This document shows, in pieces, positions 43,172 through 50,514 of a DNA stretch of 64,000 nucleotides (position 1 is its first letter; every line of letters starts with the position of its first letter). The notes under the pieces were generated by a model that had not been told where the DNA came from, did no database searches, and worked only from the letters and a program-made list of their open reading frames with translations. A program made the translations under genes and the position numbers. The stretch lies in assembly GCA_037482015.1 (NCBI GenBank), contig JBBFKT010000001.1:186001-250000 (forward strand), in the 5' to 3' direction. Source of the DNA: Thermodesulforhabdaceae bacterium. GTDB lineage: Bacteria; Desulfobacterota; Syntrophobacteria; Syntrophobacterales; Thermodesulforhabdaceae.

Positions 43172-44578
43172 ATGAGTGCTCAATGGCGCCTCCGATTTAT
43201 AAAATTGCTTGAGCAGAATGTTTCCGATGAGCGATTCATAGAATACTCAAGATCTGTGGCTCGATTTTTTCCTGCGCTTGTTCTCCTGAGCGGAAGCGAT
43301 CACGACTCGGCAATGCATTCTTTAGCTATGTGGAATCCCTATGCCATTTTTACGGCTAAAGGCTTTGTTTGTCGTTTCCAGGATTTCAACAATTATAGGG
43401 TCTGGTATGGTAAGCCACTTGAGGAACTTGATCGAATAATGGAGGCTTTTTTGCCTTGTTACCCTCTGGAAATTCCCCCCTTTGTCGGAGGCGCTGTTGG
43501 ATATATTGCCTACGAGGCAAAGAATACAATTGAAAAGCTTCCTCAGCAGGCTCAGGACGATCTCTTACTTCCAGATCTGTTTTTCTTCTTTCCTCAGGAA
43601 TTGCTGATTCATCATCGTCAGACTAAGGAACTCTTTTACGTTGTTGTAAGCCCTGCCGAAGACTTTGAACCTTTGACATTGATAAAGCCCACCTCAGTTA
43701 ATGCCTCGGGTGGTGTTAAGAAAGTTACCAATTGGCGCAGTAATTTTTCGAGGGAAGGCTACATTAGAGCGGTCAACAGGATAATTGACTACATAAGAGA
43801 TGGACACGTGTATCAGGTAAATCTATCTCAAAGATATGCCTTTGAACTTGAGGGAGACCTTTTCGAACTCTGGATAAAACTTTTCCACATAAATCCTGCG
43901 CCTTTTTACGCTTTCCTAAACGGTGGAGGCTATTATATCCTTTCAACATCCATGGAACGATTCCTTTTCCTCAAAGATGGGGTTATAGAGACTCGCCCTA
44001 TTAAGGGAACTCGCCCTAGAGGTAAAACACCGGAAGAAGATTCATTACTTGTGCGCGAGCTTTTGACTCATCCAAAGGACGATGCTGAACTTTCAATGAT
44101 AGTTGATCTTTTAAGGAATGATCTTGGTAAAATCTGCTGTCCCGGATCCGTCCATGTCGCGGAACATAAACGTATAGAAAGCTACCAGAATGTCCACCAT
44201 CTTATCTCAATAGTTAAGGGGAGCCTTAAAGATGATGTTTCTTATGGAAAAATCTTTGATGCGACTTTTCCCGGGGGATCCATAACCGGGTGTCCAAAGA
44301 TTCGAGCCATGGAAATTATTGATGAGCTGGAACCTAACTGTCGCCATGTCTATACCGGATCCATAGGTTACCTTGGTTTCCACGGTAATATGGATGTGAA
44401 TATCGCTATTAGAACAATGATTGCCATTAAAAGATTTCCGCTCGATGGAGAGTCCTATCATGGTTTTCTTTCGGTAGGAGGTGGAGTTGTCTATGATTCC
44501 GACCCGGAACTCGAGTATGAGGAAACTCTCCATAAAGGTAAAACCTTTTTCGGAGTGCTGAGGAACATTTGCTCTTAA
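43172..44578 (+). CDS. pabB: Aminodeoxychorismate synthase component I
   Basis: 468-residue chorismate-binding enzyme that makes 4-amino-4-deoxychorismate for folate synthesis. The catalytic motif is PIKGTRPRG with Lys278; anthranilate synthases have PIAGT here, so PabB is favoured. Other conserved blocks are SREGYIRAVNRIIDYIRDGHVYQVNLSQR, MIVDLLRNDLGKIC, SYQNVHHLIS, ATFPGGSITGCPKIRAMEII and SVGGGVVYDSDPE(L)EYEET. The N-terminal ~150 residues have the FVGGAVGYIAYEA loop. It is coupled to pabA. Confidence 0.9.
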   Translation: MSAQWRLRFIKLLEQNVSDERFIEYSRSVARFFPALVLLSGSDHDSAMHSLAMWNPYAIFTAKGFVCRFQDFNNYRVWYGKPLEELDRIMEAFLPCYPLEIPPFVGGAVGYIAYEAKNTIEKLPQQAQDDLLLPDLFFFFPQELLIHHRQTKELFYVVVSPAEDFEPLTLIKPTSVNASGGVKKVTNWRSNFSREGYIRAVNRIIDYIRDGHVYQVNLSQRYAFELEGDLFELWIKLFHINPAPFYAFLNGGGYYILSTSMERFLFLKDGVIETRPIKGTRPRGKTPEEDSLLVRELLTHPKDDAELSMIVDLLRNDLGKICCPGSVHVAEHKRIESYQNVHHLISIVKGSLKDDVSYGKIFDATFPGGSITGCPKIRAMEIIDELEPNCRHVYTGSIGYLGFHGNMDVNIAIRTMIAIKRFPLDGESYHGFLSVGGGVVYDSDPELEYEETLHKGKTFFGVLRNICS

Positions 44579-44700
44579 AGGAATCGACTCGATATATAGG
44601 CACAAAATTAAAAGATTTTGGCGCCTTAATTCTTTTTCTTTTGTTGTACGAAAAGGTTATGCGCTGGTTGGGAATAGAAAGAAAAGGTGGATTTTAGATC

Positions 44701-45588
44701 ATGATAGAAACAGTGTGGTGGAACGGCTCTTTATGTCCTGTTGACTCGGTTAAAATAAGCCCTCTCGATAGGGGGTTTCTATATGGGGATGGGCTCTTTG
44801 AGACCATAAGACTCCAGAATGGAAAGCCTCTGTGGCTTTCGGAACATCTGGAGCGTCTCAGGAGAGGGCTTTTATTTCTCAATATGGGAAGCGTTGTTGA
44901 GTTTTTCACCATAAGTCGCACAAGTGAAATTATTGATGAACTCTATCGATCAAATCCTCATCTCGGAAAAATAGCTCGTTTGAAGATAATAGTAACAAGA
45001 GGAACTGTATCATCTCTGGGACTTCCTGAGCCGGCTTTCAAGGGCGATTTTACTGAACAGAGTTCCGAAAAGAGTGTCCCAACAGTTCTATTTATGGTTA
45101 CGCCTTATGTCCCGCCGTCGGATGAGGATTATAACAAAGGGTGGACTGCTGTCATTCTTAAGGAGCCTTATGCCCCGCCTATGGGGACTCATAAGACTTT
45201 GAATTATCTATTTTTCCTCTGGGCGAAGGAGCAGGCAAAGCGAGAGGGCTTTCATGAAGCCATTATTGAAGACATAGACGGACATATCGCTGAAGCTTCC
45301 ACAGCAAGTCTTGCGGTGTTATTGAATGGCGTTTGGGTTTTTCCTCAAAGCCGTTGGAAGCTTGCAGGTGTTACAGAACGCCTTGTTTTGCGATTGCTAA
45401 AAGATAATGACGAGAGCGTAGAATCAAGGGCTCTTTTTAAGGAAGAACTTTTTCAGGCAGATGCAGTATGGCTTCTTAACTCAATGATAGGTATTATGCC
45501 AGTTCGCCAGATAGATAATCGTGTCGTGCCTGAAACTATGGCTGAATACGCATCAGAGCTTCGGCAAAGGTTGTTTACCAGATCATAA
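44701..45588 (+). CDS. pabC: Aminodeoxychorismate lyase (class IV PLP enzyme)
   Basis: 295-residue PLP enzyme of the PabC/BCAT fold, expected to release p-aminobenzoate and pyruvate. Seen: ISPLDRGFLYGDGLFETIRLQNG at the N terminus, the PLP Lys within MGTHKTLNYLFFLWAKEQA, Glu in EAIIEDIDGHIAEASTASLAVL, and a phosphate-binding LAGVTERLVLRL. Branched-chain or D-amino-acid transaminase activity cannot be excluded from sequence alone, but the pabA-pabB context supports PabC. A 122-base gap separates it from pabB. Confidence 0.85.
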   Translation: MIETVWWNGSLCPVDSVKISPLDRGFLYGDGLFETIRLQNGKPLWLSEHLERLRRGLLFLNMGSVVEFFTISRTSEIIDELYRSNPHLGKIARLKIIVTRGTVSSLGLPEPAFKGDFTEQSSEKSVPTVLFMVTPYVPPSDEDYNKGWTAVILKEPYAPPMGTHKTLNYLFFLWAKEQAKREGFHEAIIEDIDGHIAEASTASLAVLLNGVWVFPQSRWKLAGVTERLVLRLLKDNDESVESRALFKEELFQADAVWLLNSMIGIMPVRQIDNRVVPETMAEYASELRQRLFTRS

Positions 45589-45722
45589 GACAGATAAACG
45601 AAATTAAGCCTTATCATTGTAAATTGTTAAAGCTTGATGATTTTGCCTTCTCTTTGTTATTGTAACTTCCCTGGTAAAACCATACGCATAAAGAAGCGGG
45701 CTAAATGCGAGAAAGGCTTGCC

Positions 45723-47636
45723 ATGAGACAGATTATCCTTGGAACAGCAGGACACATTGATCACGGCAAAACATCCCTTATCCGCGCTCTGACCGGTATA
45801 GATACAGATCGTCTCAAAGAAGAAAAAGAGCGTGGGATAACTATAGAATTGGGATTTGCCCATTTTACTTTGCCTAATGGCATCCGTTTAGGCATTGTTG
45901 ATGTTCCCGGCCATGAACGTTTTGTGCATCACATGGTTGCGGGAGCAACAGGAATGGACATTGTTGCTCTCGTTGTTGCCGCTGACGAAGGTGTCATGCC
46001 CCAGACTCGAGAACATCTCGACATTTGCAAAATCCTGCGCATTCCCCGTGGTTTGATCGTTCTTACTAAGATCGACCTTGTTGAGGATTCAGACTGGCTT
46101 GAATTGGTTGAAGAGGATATTCGTGAGGTAGTGCGCGGCACTTTTCTGGAGAATGCTCCTATTGTGAGAGTATCATCCGCAACTGGCGAAGGAATGGAGC
46201 AATTGATCGCCGTTCTCTCTGAAATCGCTCAAACAGTGCCTGATAGAGATAAAAATGGTCCTTTCAGGCTTCCCATAGATAGAGTTTTCACCATAAAAGG
46301 TTTTGGAACCATTGTCACAGGAACCAGTGCTTCAGGGATAGTGAAACTTGCTGATCCTCTGGTGGTGTATCCTTCCGGACATGCTACTCGAGCAAGGAGC
46401 CTTCAGGTGCATGGAGAATCAGTTGAAGAAGCTGGACCAGGGCAGAGAGTAGCAATAAACCTTCAAGGACTTGAAAAAAACGAAGTGCAAAGGGGTGAAG
46501 TTGTAGCCACCCCGGAATCTCTTATTCCGTCAAAAACACTGGATGTGTATGTTGAACTCTTACCGGACGAAAAGCACCCTGTAAAACACGGATCCGTTCT
46601 TCGCTTTCATACCGGAACGGCTGAACACCTTGGTCGGATGTTCCTATTAGAAGGTATGGAGGCTATGCCGGGGGATCACTTCTTTGCCCAAATACATTTA
46701 GAACACCCTGTGCCGGTGATTCGAGGTGATCGTTTCGTCTTGAGGTCTTACTCACCAGTTATGACCATTGGCGGTGGAGTGATTGTGGATCCGCTTCCAA
46801 AACGATACCGAAGGCGCATGAGGCTGGAAGCTGCAGCGATGTTGCAAAATCTATTTGTGGCTGATGAGGAAGAAATTGTTCGGATGCAAATATCTAAAAG
46901 CGGAGAAAAGGGTATTTCTTTCAAAGAATTGCAGGTTAAAACCGGTATTTATGGAAAGCAGCTTGAAAATATCGTATCCACCCTTGAAGAACGCAGGGAA
47001 GTTTTTAATTTCGATAAGGATTTGAAGTGTTACGTTTGTAAGGAGTCCTGTGAAGAACTCGAGAAGGCAATACTTGAGAGGTTAGCGGCTTATCATCGCG
47101 ATAATCCTCTGAAACATGGAATGTCGAAAGATCTTTTATATTATCAAGTCGCAAAGAATTACCCTCAGAAGGTCTTTGTTCTGGTGCTTGATCAGCTTGT
47201 TAGTAGAAAAGCTATTGTTATTCGACAGGAACTTGTTGCTCTAGCGACTCATTCTGTAAAGCTCGGTGATAAAGAACGCAAGGCAAGCGATGCTATTGAT
47301 CGGATTTATCTTGAGGCTGGTTACCAGCCTCCTGCTTTTAAAGATGTGGTTCCTCAACTTGGTGTGGCGGAAAATGTAGCCGAAACGGTTTTTGCCTGGA
47401 TGGTGGACGAAGGTATTCTTGTTCGAGTAAAAGAAGACCTTGTGTTTCACTCAAAGGTTCTTGAGAAGCTAAAAAACCGAGTTGTGGAATTTCTGAAATC
47501 TCATGGTGAGATCTCACCCACCCAGTTTAAGGAATTGATCGGGGCAAGCAGAAAGTACGCAATTCCTTTGCTTGAATATTGTGACCGTGAAAAGATAACG
47601 CTTCGAGTTGGTGATGTAAGGCGTCTTAGGGAATAG
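45723..47636 (+). CDS. selB: Selenocysteine-specific elongation factor SelB
   Basis: 637-residue GTPase that delivers Sec-tRNA(Sec) to UGA codons with a SECIS hairpin. P-loop [16 protein letters not shown], switch region [23 protein letters not shown] and TKIDL, then domains 2-3 ([11 protein letters not shown]) and four C-terminal winged helices (from ~365 to the end, [25 protein letters not shown]). The ATG at 45723 is preferred since GAAAGG lies ~7 bases upstream; the frame also opens at 45705. It implies selenoproteins in the genome; selA and tRNA-Sec are not in this window. Confidence 0.94.
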   Translation: MRQIILGTAGHIDHGKTSLIRALTGIDTDRLKEEKERGITIELGFAHFTLPNGIRLGIVDVPGHERFVHHMVAGATGMDIVALVVAADEGVMPQTREHLDICKILRIPRGLIVLTKIDLVEDSDWLELVEEDIREVVRGTFLENAPIVRVSSATGEGMEQLIAVLSEIAQTVPDRDKNGPFRLPIDRVFTIKGFGTIVTGTSASGIVKLADPLVVYPSGHATRARSLQVHGESVEEAGPGQRVAINLQGLEKNEVQRGEVVATPESLIPSKTLDVYVELLPDEKHPVKHGSVLRFHTGTAEHLGRMFLLEGMEAMPGDHFFAQIHLEHPVPVIRGDRFVLRSYSPVMTIGGGVIVDPLPKRYRRRMRLEAAAMLQNLFVADEEEIVRMQISKSGEKGISFKELQVKTGIYGKQLENIVSTLEERREVFNFDKDLKCYVCKESCEELEKAILERLAAYHRDNPLKHGMSKDLLYYQVAKNYPQKVFVLVLDQLVSRKAIVIRQELVALATHSVKLGDKERKASDAIDRIYLEAGYQPPAFKDVVPQLGVAENVAETVFAWMVDEGILVRVKEDLVFHSKVLEKLKNRVVEFLKSHGEISPTQFKELIGASRKYAIPLLEYCDREKITLRVGDVRRLRE

Positions 47637-47654
47637 CAAAGAGGAGAAAGAAAG

Positions 47655-47945
47655 ATGATCAAACATGTTATTGTTATCAAGTTTAAGTCTGATGTGTCTG
47701 AAGATGAAAAAAGACGGTTTGAAGAAATGCTTGGCAAGCTTCCTTCCATCATTCCCGAAATAAAAGGGTTCTTATTCGGGCGAGATGTAGTGAGATCTGA
47801 ACGGTCTTACGATTTTGCACTCGTCTCGGATTTTCAAGATTTAGAAGCACTTGAGCGGTATCGAGTCCATCCTGATCACATAAAGGTTCTTCAGCAGGTT
47901 CGAGCCATTGCGGAGCAAATCATAGCGGTAGATTTTGAGTTTTAG
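47655..47945 (+). CDS. Dabb-domain (stress-responsive A/B barrel) protein
   Basis: 96-residue single-domain dimeric alpha-beta barrel protein. The N-terminal MIKHVIVIKFKSDVSEDEKRRFEEMLGKLPSIIPEIKGFLFGRDV and the C-terminal DLEALERYRVHPDHIKVLQQVRAI are typical. GAGGAGAAAG precedes the ATG, 18 bases after selB. The biochemical role is unknown for most members. A link with SelB is only positional. Confidence 0.87.
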   Translation: MIKHVIVIKFKSDVSEDEKRRFEEMLGKLPSIIPEIKGFLFGRDVVRSERSYDFALVSDFQDLEALERYRVHPDHIKVLQQVRAIAEQIIAVDFEF

Positions 47946-48037
47946 TGCCGCTGTTCTTATGACGTAGATTGGACGGGACATTTTCTTCTTTACAACAATT
48001 GCAAAATAAGGCTATATTAAAAAGGCTTTCAGCCGGT

Positions 48038-48114
48038 AGGCCAGTAGCTCGAACGGCTAGAGCACCGGACTCCAAATCCGGGGGTTGGGGGTTCGAATCC
48101 CTCCTGGCCTGCCA
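48038..48114 (+). tRNA. tRNA-Trp (anticodon CCA)
   Basis: A cloverleaf with acceptor AGGCCAG/CTGGCCT, D arm GCTCGAACGGCTAGAGC, anticodon stem CCGGA/TCCGG with loop CTCCAAA (anticodon CCA at 48072-48074), T arm GGGGGTTCGAATCCCTC, discriminator G and encoded CCA. Confidence 0.93.
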
Positions 48115-48130
48115 GATTGGAAGTCGTGGC

Positions 48131-48209
48131 GGTGAGTGTAGCTCAACACGGTCAGAGCACTGGGTTGTGGCCCCAGGGGTTGGCGGTTCAAGTCCGCTCA
48201 CTCACCCCA
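48131..48209 (+). tRNA. tRNA-His (anticodon GTG)
   Basis: The acceptor GTGAGTG/CACTCAC carries the extra G-1 (48131) opposite C73 that marks tRNA-His, and CCA is encoded. Anticodon stem CTGGG/CCCAG with loop TTGTGGC (GTG at 48167-48169), T loop TTCAAGT. It lies 16 bases after tRNA-Trp, so both probably share a transcript ended by the next terminator. Confidence 0.93.
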
Positions 48210-48231
48210 TAATTACCAAGAAGAATTGCCT

Positions 48232-48268
48232 ATAGGAGCGACCCATAAATCGCTCCTATTTTTATTTT
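48232..48268 (+). terminator. Rho-independent terminator of the tRNA pair
   Basis: ATAGGAGCGA pairs with TCGCTCCTAT (10 bp, 8-base loop) and is followed by TTTTTATTTT, 22 bases after the tRNA-His 3' end. Confidence 0.85.
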
Positions 48269-48416
48269 GCCATGTGTGTATTGCTATGAAAGACGTCCTT
48301 AATTATAGCCCTTGCTTGACCGGCCGTTGATAGATGTTTATAGACCTTGATGAATATAAAATATCGGAAGCGATTATTATTTTTCTCAGTTTATCAAAAC
48401 AGGAGGGGAATAAATC

Positions 48417-48950
48417 ATGGAAAATAAGCGTCGTAACGGCTGGAGCCCATATCTGGCTGGGGCTCTTGTTGGCATTCTTGCCATTGTATCGGCTATAGCA
48501 ACTACTCACCTTCTTGGGAAAACAACCTATCTTGGATCATCAACAACCTTCGTAAGAGCTGCGGGGTTAGTTGAAAAATCTATTTCGCCGGAGCACGTTG
48601 CAACTAATGAGTATTTCAAAAAAGAAAAAGTAAAAGTTGATTGGCAATTTATGTTGATTGTTGGCATTTTTTTAGGAGCGTTTTTTGCGTCTTTTGCAGA
48701 TGGGAGCTTTAAAGTCGAGCTTGTTCCCCCAACATGGGCTGAACGTTTTGGTCCTTCGGTTTTAAAAAGAGCCATTGCTGCTTTTATCGGGGGAATAATT
48801 GCAATGATTGGAGCCAGGATGGCTGATGGTTGTCCAAGTGGTCACGGCCTTAGCGGGATGATGCAGCTTTCTGCAAGCGCTTTCGTAGCACTTACGATGT
48901 TTTTCCTTTTTGGTGTCATAGTTGCTAACATTATCTACAGGAGGAAATAG
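48417..48950 (+). CDS. YeeE/YedE family sulfur-compound transporter, first half-protein
   Basis: 177-residue membrane protein of the YeeE/YedE (PF04143-type) family, linked to thiosulfate or related sulfur/selenium compound uptake. Four hydrophobic segments. The key Cys-bearing loop is MADGCPSGHGLSGMMQLSASA at ~140-160, the usual substrate-relay motif. AGGAGGGG precedes the ATG. It is followed 2 bases later by a second half-size member, so the pair probably makes one functional two-repeat transporter (PmpA/PmpB-like). The substrate is not deducible. Confidence 0.87.
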   Translation: MENKRRNGWSPYLAGALVGILAIVSAIATTHLLGKTTYLGSSTTFVRAAGLVEKSISPEHVATNEYFKKEKVKVDWQFMLIVGIFLGAFFASFADGSFKVELVPPTWAERFGPSVLKRAIAAFIGGIIAMIGARMADGCPSGHGLSGMMQLSASAFVALTMFFLFGVIVANIIYRRK

Positions 48951-48952
48951 CC

Positions 48953-49483
48953 ATGGAAAAGGAACTCTGGCTCGGGTTGGCTACGGGTGTTATTTTTGGA
49001 TTTTTGCTTCAAAAAGGAAGAGTGTTACGATTTGACAAGCAGATAGCCGCGATGCTTTTTAAGGACATGACTATACTTAAATTCATGCTTTCAGCTATTA
49101 TGGTGGGATCGGTAGGTATCACTTTGCTATCTCAGCAGGGTATTATAACCTTGAATCATAAGCCAATGAACCTGGGAGCTGTCCTGATCGGTGGAAGTCT
49201 CTTCGGAATCGGTTGGGGTATAATGGGGTTTTGCCCCGGTACATCCATAGGTGCTATTGCTGAAGGCCGGTTACACGCTATATTTGCAGTTATAGGCATG
49301 ATAGTGGGGGCGGCCATTTATGCCGAGCTTTTTCCTGTCTTTAAAACCACGATCCTGGCGTGGAAAGATTTTGGTAAAATAGGACTACCCGAGGTGCTGA
49401 ACGTTTCTCCCTGGGTTGTAGTTATTGCAATCTGGGTTATTTCCCTGGGACTTTTTGCATGGTTTGAGAAAAAGGGCATATGA
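48953..49483 (+). CDS. YeeE/YedE family sulfur-compound transporter, second half-protein
   Basis: 176-residue partner of the preceding gene with the second family motif WGIMGFCPGTSIGAIAEGRLHA (Cys near residue 91) and five hydrophobic segments. It starts 2 bases after the first half; the last four bases overlap the ATG of the amidohydrolase gene (ATGA). All three genes are probably one operon. Single-chain versions of this family are ~350 residues, so the two ORFs add up to one transporter. Confidence 0.87.
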   Translation: MEKELWLGLATGVIFGFLLQKGRVLRFDKQIAAMLFKDMTILKFMLSAIMVGSVGITLLSQQGIITLNHKPMNLGAVLIGGSLFGIGWGIMGFCPGTSIGAIAEGRLHAIFAVIGMIVGAAIYAELFPVFKTTILAWKDFGKIGLPEVLNVSPWVVVIAIWVISLGLFAWFEKKGI

Positions 49484-50247
49484 ATTTGCAAGTAATAGAT
49501 TCTCACATTCACTGCGGCATCCAGGATAAATTTCCTCCGCAGGATATAGAATCCTATAGGGCGGCTTGTAAGGGAACACCTATAGGGGGCGTGGTGGCTT
49601 TTCCACCAGTTAGCGAGGTTTACGATAGATACGATCCTTTATTTGTTGATTCGCCTGAATGGCAGGTAGTAAGACGTCGAGCTCATGATTACCTTCTGGC
49701 TCTTGCTTCATCTATGAAAGATTTTATTGTTTATCCCTTTCTTTTTGTATGGAACGACTTTGCCTGGAAAGAACTTGATCGAGGATTTAAGGGTATTAAA
49801 TGGCACCGCCACGCCGACGAACCGAGATACAATTATGATGATCCCGAATGTAAAATAATGATTGATGAAATTTGCAAACGTTCAATGCCTGTGGTGCTGG
49901 AAGAAGAATTTACCGAAACAGTGGCTTTTGTTCGGGAACGTGCCGCAGGAGTGAAGGTTATTATTCCTCATCTTGGGCTGCTTAATGGAGGTTACGGCAG
50001 GATAAAAAGCGAAGGATTATGGGATCTCCCTAATGTTTACGCCGATACAGCTCTTGCCGATAGATTCACCATTGAAGATTACGTAAGAAATTACGGCGTA
50101 GAGAGACTTCTTTTTGGATCGGATTTTCCTTTCGGGAATCCAAAAAGGGAACTTCGTAAGATAATGGACCTTCCCATTTCTGAATTAGAAAAGGATAAGA
50201 TAGTGCGTGAGAATGTCTTGAATTTGTTAAGGCAAGTTCGAGAATAA
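49480..50247 (+). CDS. Amidohydrolase (amidohydrolase_2 family TIM-barrel hydrolase)
   Basis: 255-residue metal-dependent hydrolase or decarboxylase fold. The N-terminal IDSHIHCG is the HxH metal site. KGIKWHRHADEPR, VIIPHLG (metal His) and LLFGSDFPFGNPKRELRKI (Asp) follow in the expected order. It is translationally coupled to the YeeE/YedE pair, but a biochemical link to sulfur uptake is not evident. A strong terminator follows. Confidence 0.83.
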   Translation: MNLQVIDSHIHCGIQDKFPPQDIESYRAACKGTPIGGVVAFPPVSEVYDRYDPLFVDSPEWQVVRRRAHDYLLALASSMKDFIVYPFLFVWNDFAWKELDRGFKGIKWHRHADEPRYNYDDPECKIMIDEICKRSMPVVLEEEFTETVAFVRERAAGVKVIIPHLGLLNGGYGRIKSEGLWDLPNVYADTALADRFTIEDYVRNYGVERLLFGSDFPFGNPKRELRKIMDLPISELEKDKIVRENVLNLLRQVRE

Positions 50248-50280
50248 AGACTTTACTGAGCAACTTGGTTGGTGGGAAAG

Positions 50281-50318
50281 GGAAGGGGCGAATAGTTTCG
50301 CCCCTTCCAGTTTCTATC
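50281..50318 (+). terminator. Rho-independent terminator after the amidohydrolase gene
   Basis: GGAAGGGGCGAA (50281-50292) pairs perfectly with TTCGCCCCTTCC (50297-50308) around a 4-base loop, then AGTTTCT. It ends the YeeE/YedE-amidohydrolase operon 34 bases after the stop codon. Confidence 0.75.
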
Positions 50319-50328
50319 GCGAGAGAGT

Positions 50329-50511
50329 TCTAAAAAACTCCGTAATAAATTGTAGGGGCGACGCATGCGTCGCCCTTACCGTTATGTGGTGAATTATATA
50401 TTGAGGTAATTTTTTAGCTACCTGAATCTGGGAATGTCTTCCAAGCTAAGTTTCGTCCCTGCCTTTCCTGTGTTTCGCCACTCCATAAGGGAAGTTTTTA
50501 TAACATCTTCG
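50329..50511. repeat. Dispersed ~185-bp intergenic repeat, copy B
   Basis: Second copy of the element at 42258-42442. Here the core palindrome is a perfect 20-bp one (50356-50375), extended by GTA/TAC arms to 50352-50379. It lies between the amidohydrolase terminator and the end of alaS, non-coding, both times in a gap at a gene end. Confidence 0.75.
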
Positions 50512-50514
50512 TTT

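Noticed and set aside
42602-44578. Assignment of the pair as trpG-trpE
   Set aside because: The synthase has PIKGTRPRG with the PabB-type Lys278, and a pabC-like gene follows, so the folate branch fits better.
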